In this document: positions 5,169-9,619 of the stretch, piece by piece
Layout: each line of letters starts with the position of its first letter
Position numbering within the stretch: the first letter of the stretch is position 1
Assembly (NCBI GenBank): GCA_014871545.1
Contig: WGSR01000046.1
Coordinates: 1 to 9,619, forward strand
Direction of reading: 5' to 3'
Length of the DNA: 9,619 bases
Origin: Collinsella sp.
Lineage (GTDB): Bacteria > Actinomycetota > Coriobacteriia > Coriobacteriales > Coriobacteriaceae
The notes under the pieces: generated by a model
What the model was told of the DNA's origin: nothing
Seen by the model: the letters and a program-made list of their open reading frames with translations, nothing else
Database searches by the model: none
Made by a program: the position numbers and the translations under genes

Positions 5169-7391
5169 TTACTCGCTGTAGCGGGTGGCGATGGCGGCTC
5201 GCACCATGCCGGTGCTCATGAGGTAGGTCACCAGGAAGTAGCCGCCGTAGGCTGCCAGGAAGATTGCACAGGTGAGGCCCACGGTGCCACCGATGCTCAT
5301 ATTTCCGAATATGCTCACCAGCTCGATGATCACCTTAAGTGCCACAAAGGAGTGCGCCAGGCCCACTGCCAGCGGGAACAGGAAGAATACCGCTTGCTGC
5401 GCCATCACCGAATGGCGGATCTGGCGGTCGTCGCAGCCGATCTGTGCCAGCACACGATAGCTGCGGCTGCCGTCGGCCACGTTGGAGAGCTGCTGGATCG
5501 ACAGAATCGCCGCGCATGCAACGACCAATACAAAGCCGATGTAGATGGCTAGGTAGCTAATAAGACCGTTCATTTGCGCTGCTTGCGTGTACATCTCGGA
5601 GCGTGTGATAAAGATTCCCCACGACCCCGGCTCCTTGCCGTCAACGAGCAGAGTGTCGAGCAGAGTGTGTTTAATGCTCTCGTCTGCCTCGGTCGTATCC
5701 ATCCCCTGTTTGTAGTTAACGAGCAGGCTACTGGAATACGGCTGCAGATTAAGCTGGGACAACAGCTCGTCGGCAACGACGACGGTACCCTGATTGCTGC
5801 CCATCGCCGAGTTGGCGATGGCCGCCGTATCTTCGTCCGACTTATCGGTTGCGGGCTTGAGCGTATGCCCGCCCAAGGTAAGGGCATGGCCGCCAGCCAT
5901 ATACTTGGTGTACAGGTCGACCAGCTCGCCGCCCATATCACATGTGAGCAGATACTGGTCGTGACCGATGTGCACCGGCTCCTCGCCCATCATCTGACGC
6001 AGTTTGTTGTACTGGCTCGCCGGCGTCACAAACAGACCCATCGTATCGGCATTGCTACCCCCGAACGCCTTGGGAAGCTTTTCGCCCATGATCTTGCACA
6101 TCTCACTTGGGGTCACCGAAGGATCCGAACCGCCAAACGGGTAACTCAGATACGAATCGATCTGCACATGCTCACCGGCAACATCGGCGATATTGACCTT
6201 CTTGCCGGTCTCGTCGTTGTTGTCCGCCGACTTGCCCTTACGATCGCCGTGCCATGGATCGCCGTGCCATGCGGAGTACAAATCGACCGTACTATCGGCC
6301 AGCACCATGCGATCGGCTTCAGACGGATTGATGTACTCTTTGTAGTAGTCGAGCGTATCGGGCGTGTAATAGACATACGTCTGAGACACATCAACAGGGT
6401 TATAGCGCTCCAGGTTTTCGTTCATCACGTTGGCAATTGACATACCGCACGTCACCGAGGTGATGGCCAAAAACAAGAGCATCGCGATGACGCCCATCGA
6501 AAAGCACACCGTGTTGACCTTGGCCGCAAGCTGGCGCACGGTAAACATGTTGAGGCCGCGCCAATACACGCCGCGCAGGCTCTGCAGCAGCTTGATGAGC
6601 ATGCCCGAGAGTCCCCAGAACAGGGCAAAGGTGCCCACGGTAACCATAGCGGTCGTAATACCAAACTGGTTCATGGCCTCTTGCAGCTTGCTGTCCGTCG
6701 CGGTTAGCGGGAACCCATCACGTAGCAGACGGTAATAGGCCACGCCCACAAGCACCGCACCCACGGCAAAGATGGCAATCGCGATCCAGGGGTTGCGTGT
6801 CTTGATGCTCTCGTTGCGACGCTCGGCACCCATAAGCTCGATGAGTTTGGTACGACGCACGGCGCGAAGGTTCAACAGTAGCGTGAGCACAAACATTACG
6901 AGCATGCAGGCAAGGGTCAGATTGAACGCATGCACCGAGAAAAAGAAGTGGAAATTGGCGATCTGTGTCTTAAAAAGCGAGGCCGTAAAGAACGTCATGA
7001 GCTGGGAGAGTCCCACACCCAGCACAATGCCAGCGACAAAGGCCACGACCGACACTATCACGGTCTCGAGCGCCATGATCGTGGCGACGCGCCCACGCCC
7101 CATGCCGAGCACCTGGTACAGGCCAAACTCCTTCTTGCGGCGTTTCATGATGAAGTTATTGGCATACACCATCAAAAAGGCCATGACACCGGCCAAAAAG
7201 TACGTCAGGTCACCGAGCATGCTGCCCATTACCTGCGCCAAGCCCTTTTCATCGATTCCGGCGATGTCGACCTGCATCGAGATGGTGTTAAAGGCATAGA
7301 AGACCGTAACGCCCAGGGTGAGCGTCAAAAGGTAGACGAGGTAGTCGCGGCCGGCGCGGCGGACGTTGCCCCAAGCGAGTTTACAGAGCAT
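5169..7391 (-). CDS. BceB-like ABC transporter permease (FtsX/MacB fold)
   Basis: From the ATG at 7391 the protein has 740 aa. The layout matches BceB-type permeases: TM1 about 17-36, TM2 60-81 and TM3 106-130 with the cytoplasmic KKEFGLYQVLGMGRGR motif (86-101) between TM2 and TM3. TM4 is about 156-176, TM5 202-220, TM6 245-266 and TM7 296-318. A soluble extracellular domain of nearly 290 residues spans about 319-608, and TM8-TM10 cover about 611-726. Proteins of this kind, with a BceA ATPase, sense or detoxify cell-wall antibiotics such as bacitracin. The start overlaps the ATPase stop by 11 bp, implying translational coupling, and GGTGAGGG lies just upstream. A GTG at 7403 is in frame but has no comparable ribosome-binding site. 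No BceRS-type two-component genes are in the window, so the ligand is unknown. Confidence 0.85.
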   Translation of the reverse strand: MLCKLAWGNVRRAGRDYLVYLLTLTLGVTVFYAFNTISMQVDIAGIDEKGLAQVMGSMLGDLTYFLAGVMAFLMVYANNFIMKRRKKEFGLYQVLGMGRGRVATIMALETVIVSVVAFVAGIVLGVGLSQLMTFFTASLFKTQIANFHFFFSVHAFNLTLACMLVMFVLTLLLNLRAVRRTKLIELMGAERRNESIKTRNPWIAIAIFAVGAVLVGVAYYRLLRDGFPLTATDSKLQEAMNQFGITTAMVTVGTFALFWGLSGMLIKLLQSLRGVYWRGLNMFTVRQLAAKVNTVCFSMGVIAMLLFLAITSVTCGMSIANVMNENLERYNPVDVSQTYVYYTPDTLDYYKEYINPSEADRMVLADSTVDLYSAWHGDPWHGDRKGKSADNNDETGKKVNIADVAGEHVQIDSYLSYPFGGSDPSVTPSEMCKIMGEKLPKAFGGSNADTMGLFVTPASQYNKLRQMMGEEPVHIGHDQYLLTCDMGGELVDLYTKYMAGGHALTLGGHTLKPATDKSDEDTAAIANSAMGSNQGTVVVADELLSQLNLQPYSSSLLVNYKQGMDTTEADESIKHTLLDTLLVDGKEPGSWGIFITRSEMYTQAAQMNGLISYLAIYIGFVLVVACAAILSIQQLSNVADGSRSYRVLAQIGCDDRQIRHSVMAQQAVFFLFPLAVGLAHSFVALKVIIELVSIFGNMSIGGTVGLTCAIFLAAYGGYFLVTYLMSTGMVRAAIATRYSE
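6242..6271 (-). repeat. Perfect 15-bp tandem duplication in the permease
   Basis: GATCGCCGTGCCATG occurs twice head to tail (6242-6256, 6257-6271). In the protein this gives an AWHGD-PWHGD repeat at about residues 374-383 of the extracellular domain. The unit is a multiple of three and leaves the frame intact. Confidence 0.9.
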
Positions 7392-8166
7392 CGGAGCCCT
7401 CACCGCCCATCATGGCAACGACCTCCATAATGCGGTCGAAGAACTCTCGGCGGTCGGTGTCGCCGCGGCGCAGCTCGGTGAAGATCTTGCCGTCGCGGAT
7501 AAACAACACGCGGCTCGTGTAGCTGGCGGCAAAGCTGTCATGCGTGACCATGAGCACGGTGGCGCGCAGGCGGCGATTGAGGGCCTCCAGGCTCTCGAGC
7601 AGCAGACGAGCGCTTTTAGAATCGAGGGCGCCGGTGGGCTCGTCGGCCATGATCATGGTGGGGTCGGTGACGAGCGCGCGAGCCGCGGCAACGCGCTGTT
7701 GCTGACCGCCGGACATCTGGTAGGGATACTTGTCGAGCACCTGGCTGATGGACAGGCGCGCTGCCACATCCTGCACGCGGGTCGAGATCTCTGCCGAGTT
7801 TGTGCGGGCAATGGTGAGCGGCAGGGCGATGTTCTCGCGTGCCGTGAGCGTATCGAGCAGGTTGGAGTCCTGGAAGATAAAGCCGAGCTCCTCGCGGCGG
7901 AACTGCGAAAGCTTAGCCTGCTTCATGCGCGTCACGTCCTGCCCGTTGATGCGGATCGTGCCACTTGTGGCGCTATCGATGGTCGACACGCAGTTGAGCA
8001 ACGTCGACTTGCCCGAGCCCGAAGCGCCCATGATGCCAACGAATTCGCCGCGGTTGACGGTAAAGCTGACGTCGTTGAGCGCACGGGTCACGTTGCCCAG
8101 CGCTCCATATACCTTTTCGAGATGCGCGACCTCCAGTACCGGGGTCGCCATGTGCGTGGTTTGCAT
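7381..8166 (-). CDS. BceA/MacB-type ABC transporter ATPase
   Basis: The protein has 261 aa and a complete ABC nucleotide-binding domain. It shows Walker A GASGSGKST (47-55), the Q-loop FQD with Q99, the signature MSGGQQQRVAAARAL (151-165), Walker B MIMADEP (171-177), the D-loop ALD (180-182) and the H-loop with H209. The short C-terminal extension FFDRIMEVVAMMGG is common in ATPases that pair with FtsX-type permeases. It powers the downstream permease, with which its 3' end overlaps by 11 bp. AAGGA lies 6-7 nt before the ATG at 8166; a later ATG (8151) lacks a ribosome-binding site. The divergent upstream region holds two palindromes, which suggests regulated expression. Confidence 0.93.
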   Translation of the reverse strand: MQTTHMATPVLEVAHLEKVYGALGNVTRALNDVSFTVNRGEFVGIMGASGSGKSTLLNCVSTIDSATSGTIRINGQDVTRMKQAKLSQFRREELGFIFQDSNLLDTLTARENIALPLTIARTNSAEISTRVQDVAARLSISQVLDKYPYQMSGGQQQRVAAARALVTDPTMIMADEPTGALDSKSARLLLESLEALNRRLRATVLMVTHDSFAASYTSRVLFIRDGKIFTELRRGDTDRREFFDRIMEVVAMMGGEGSDAL

Positions 8167-8176
8167 ACCGAGTCCT

Positions 8177-8214
8177 TTCTTGCGATTAGTCTACGGCATC
8201 TATAGTCGCAAGAA
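8177..8214 (-). promoter_or_regulatory. 9-bp inverted repeat upstream of the ABC operon
   Basis: TTCTTGCGA (8177-8185) and TCGCAAGAA (8206-8214) are perfect reverse complements with a 20-nt spacer. On the minus strand the second arm runs directly into the AAAGGA ribosome-binding site. As RNA it could control access to that site; as DNA it brackets a possible -10 element and could be an operator. Confidence 0.6.
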
Positions 8215-8227
8215 GACGAGTCGGCTA
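8199..8227 (-). promoter_or_regulatory. Possible promoter of the ABC operon
   Basis: Minus-strand TATAGA (8204-8199) is a fair -10 hexamer. At 17-bp spacing the -35 position (8227-8222, TAGCCG) is poor, as expected for an activator-dependent promoter. The palindrome at 8240-8267 would lie just upstream of the -35. Confidence 0.25.
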
Positions 8228-8239
8228 CCATCGATATGG

Positions 8240-8267
8240 CTTACGCTTGCCTTACCGTTGTGTAAGG
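8240..8267. promoter_or_regulatory. Operator-like CTTAC/CTTAC/GTAAG array
   Basis: CTTAC at 8240, CTTAC at 8251 and the inverted GTAAG at 8262 are spaced by exactly 11 bp. The last two form a perfect palindrome, CCTTAC-N6-GTAAGG (8250-8267). About one helical turn between half-sites suits a dimeric regulator. It lies between the divergent ABC operon and the Nudix-Vsr gene and could serve either. Confidence 0.5.
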
Positions 8268-8300
8268 TTCGGGTAGCTGCCCTGCCACGTGTTGATATTG

Positions 8301-8308
8301 AGAGAGGA
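8301..8308 (+). promoter_or_regulatory. Ribosome-binding site deciding a TTG start
   Basis: AGAGAGGA ends 6 nt before TTG at 8315. The codons between carry no ATG or GTG in frame, and the homologous protein region begins right after (KTVHVAAGII), so TTG is the best start. Confidence 0.6.
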
Positions 8309-8314
8309 CTCCTG

Positions 8315-9304
8315 TTGAAGACTGTTCATGTTGCCGCTGGGATCATTCGCAAGGAAGGATCTGACGAGCTGCTTGCCGTGCGGCGCGGCTATGGCGACAT
8401 GCAGGGACTTTGGGAGTTTCCCGGTGGCAAGCTCATGCGCGGCGAGACGCCCGAAGACGCCGTGCGCCGCGAACTCATGGAAGAGCTGCAGGTAAAAGTC
8501 ACCAACCTGCGCGATTTCTATACCGTTGAGTACGACTACCCCGATTTCCATCTCTCCATGGAGTGCTACTACTGCTCGCTCGCCGATGAATCCGATGAAC
8601 CCCAGAAGCACGACCGCCAGCTCGATATCCGCTGGATTCCGCGTACCTCGCTTGCCATGGTGGAATGGATGCCCGCCGACAAGGGGCTCATTGATGCTCT
8701 GATTGAGTTAAAGGAAGATCGGCTTGAGGCCAACGGCGCTGCCAACGACGCCGAGGCCACCGCGACCGACGAGCCCGCCACCAAGCCCAAGCGCACACCT
8801 AAGCGCCGTAGCAAAAAGCGCCCCAAACCAGGTCTGCTCGACGGCATCGATACCTCGGACCTCTCCGCTGACGAGCGCGAACTGGTCCGCCGTCGCGCCG
8901 CCATCAAAAAGTCTATGAAGGGCAATAAACGCGCCAACACCAAGCCCGAGCTGCTCGTTCGCCAGCGCCTGCGCGCGGCGGGCCTTGCGGGCTATCGCTT
9001 GGAATGGAAGGTTCCCGGCAAGCCCGATATCGCCTTCCCCGGCCGCAAGATCGCTATCTTCGTCAACGGCTGCTTTTGGCACCGCTGCCCCAAGTGCAAT
9101 CCGAGCCAGCCCAAGCGCAATGTTGAGTTTTGGGAAGCAAAGTTCCGCCGCAATGTCGAGCGTGACCACGCTGCCGTGGCAGCACTCACTCAAATGGGCT
9201 GGACACCCATAACCATCTGGGAGTGCGAACTCAAAAAGGACCGCATCGACGCCACGATGGAGAAGGTCATCGAGCAGGTGCGTGCCGCGGCACCGCAACG
9301 CTAA
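8315..9304 (+). CDS. Nudix hydrolase-Vsr mismatch endonuclease fusion
   Basis: From the TTG start the protein has 329 aa in one uninterrupted frame. Residues 1-132 are a MutT-like Nudix domain: GLWEFPGGK (31-39) and the Nudix box G38-x5-E44-x7-R52-E53-L-M-E56-E57-L-Q59-V, with Gln at the usual second Gly. Such enzymes hydrolyse damaged or non-canonical NTPs. Residues 133-205 form a linker with a very basic stretch (TKPKRTPKRRSKKRPKPG, 156-173) that may bind DNA. Residues 206-329 are a Vsr-type very-short-patch-repair endonuclease: TKPELLVRQRL with E212, PGKPDIAF with D238, FVNGCFWHRCPKC (249-261), NVERD with D284 and WECEL with C304. Vsr nicks 5' of T in T:G mismatches made by deamination of 5-methylcytosine. 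The position of E. coli Vsr H64 is Asn (N251) here. No dcm-like methyltransferase gene is in the window. Both domains look complete. Confidence 0.88.
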   Translation: MKTVHVAAGIIRKEGSDELLAVRRGYGDMQGLWEFPGGKLMRGETPEDAVRRELMEELQVKVTNLRDFYTVEYDYPDFHLSMECYYCSLADESDEPQKHDRQLDIRWIPRTSLAMVEWMPADKGLIDALIELKEDRLEANGAANDAEATATDEPATKPKRTPKRRSKKRPKPGLLDGIDTSDLSADERELVRRRAAIKKSMKGNKRANTKPELLVRQRLRAAGLAGYRLEWKVPGKPDIAFPGRKIAIFVNGCFWHRCPKCNPSQPKRNVEFWEAKFRRNVERDHAAVAALTQMGWTPITIWECELKKDRIDATMEKVIEQVRAAAPQR

Positions 9305-9405
9305 CAGCGAGCATTCATACACTCCGCACGTCCGCGCCACATCCATGTCACAAACCTTAGAAAGCCCTTAAGCCCAAAACCTTTCAAGAGTGTTACTCGA
9401 TAGCT

Positions 9406-9433
9406 TTGACCTGCGGTTTCATCGTAATATCAA
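9406..9433 (+). promoter_or_regulatory. Possible sigma70-type promoter
   Basis: TTGACC (9406-9411) and TATCAA (9428-9433) are separated by 16 bp in an AT-rich stretch upstream of the last gene. The -10 match is partial. Confidence 0.25.
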
Positions 9434-9491
9434 ACCTCATTAAGCTTTTCTTTAGCGCTTCTTTGCAGCAGCCGCGGCATAATACTGCCAA

Positions 9492-9521
9492 CGCACGGGA
9501 CCTAGCATCACACCCCGTGCG
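9492..9521 (+). other. Leader hairpin of the last gene
   Basis: CGCACGGG (9492-9499) pairs perfectly with CCCGTGCG (9514-9521) around a 14-nt loop. The sequence CAACCTTTTGG follows. It could be a leader attenuator or a small regulatory structure 36 nt before the ATG. Confidence 0.45.
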
Positions 9522-9557
9522 CAACCTTTTGGTGGACATCGAGGAGGCCGCATAAGC

Positions 9558-9619
9558 ATGCATTCTTCCAATGACGCAGCACAGCAGCCATCCCTAAAAC
9601 ATGCAAACCTTTTCTCCTG
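9558..9619 (+). CDS. N-terminal fragment of an unrecognised protein
   Basis: The ATG at 9558 follows GAGGAGG with a 10-nt gap, slightly long but usable. The 20 codons present read MHSSNDAAQQPSLKHANLFS, a polar N-terminus, and the gene runs off the window. This is too short to identify a family. The leader hairpin and the possible promoter upstream support a real gene start. Confidence 0.5.
   Translation, partial: MHSSNDAAQQPSLKHANLFS

Larger units (their letters stand above)
9305..9557. other. Intergenic region upstream of the last gene
   Basis: These 253 bp are more AT-rich than the genes around them and hold no supported coding sequence. They contain a weak promoter match (9406-9433), a hairpin (9492-9521) and a GAGGAGG ribosome-binding site (9541-9547). 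No terminator with a U-run was seen after the Nudix-Vsr gene. Confidence 0.5.

Noticed and set aside
7401..7403. GTG start for the BceB-like permease
   Set aside because: It would add only four residues and lacks a suitable ribosome-binding site. The ATG at 7391 has GGTGAGGG upstream and the usual overlap with the ATPase gene.
7730..8314. N-terminal extension of the Nudix-Vsr frame back to an ATG at 7730
   Set aside because: This part is antisense to the ABC ATPase and crosses the divergent control region. The Nudix homology begins right after the TTG at 8315, which has a good ribosome-binding site.
9492..9540. preQ1 riboswitch
   Set aside because: The loop contains CCTAGC and CACACCCC, which recall the preQ1-I core, but the A-rich tail needed for the pseudoknot is missing.

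Overview
The window looks like chromosomal DNA from a high-GC gut actinomycete of the Coriobacteriia, most likely Collinsella or a close relative. This rests on codon use, gene content and the style of the intergenic repeats; there is no rRNA or marker gene here to prove it.

Layout. (1) 1-65: the last 20 codons of a class I DAHP synthase (+). (2) 65-206: a 142-nt structured intergenic element whose stop-proximal hairpin begins on the last base of the DAHP synthase stop codon. (3) 210-1738: a complete IS110/IS1111-type insertion sequence on the minus strand, inserted just beyond that element. It has 13-bp subterminal inverted repeats, an intact 373-aa transposase, and a roughly 240-nt hairpin-rich non-coding 3' region that looks like a bridge RNA (seekRNA). 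(4) 1739-1928: hairpins and a rearranged relative of the structured element. (5) 1929-4858, minus strand: an APC permease followed by an agmatine deiminase, probably an agmatine uptake and catabolism pair. (6) 4859-5168: a palindrome-rich leader for the permease and a second 142-nt copy of the structured element. (7) 5169-8166, minus strand: a BceAB-like ABC transporter (ATPase, then a 10-TM FtsX-type permease with a large extracellular domain). (8) 8167-8314: a divergent control region with two clear palindromes. (9) 8315-9304 (+): a fusion of a Nudix hydrolase with a Vsr-type mismatch endonuclease. (10) 9305-9619: a non-coding stretch and the first 20 codons of an unrecognised gene.

Most notable points. 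First, removing the IS and keeping one copy of a shared CT dinucleotide rebuilds a target site that matches the tail of the second structured element. The non-coding region of the IS contains short segments matching both that target and the joined IS ends, in the order and fold expected of a bridge RNA. Second, the two 142-nt elements are nearly identical in their first 44 nt, but their inner stems differ by compensatory changes, so the pairing is conserved as RNA structure. A third locus appears to carry the same internal-loop module with its connectivity turned inside out. Third, the Nudix-Vsr fusion puts nucleotide-pool sanitation and T:G mismatch nicking on one polypeptide.

All statements come from reading the sequence by eye. 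No alignment, folding or database search was run.
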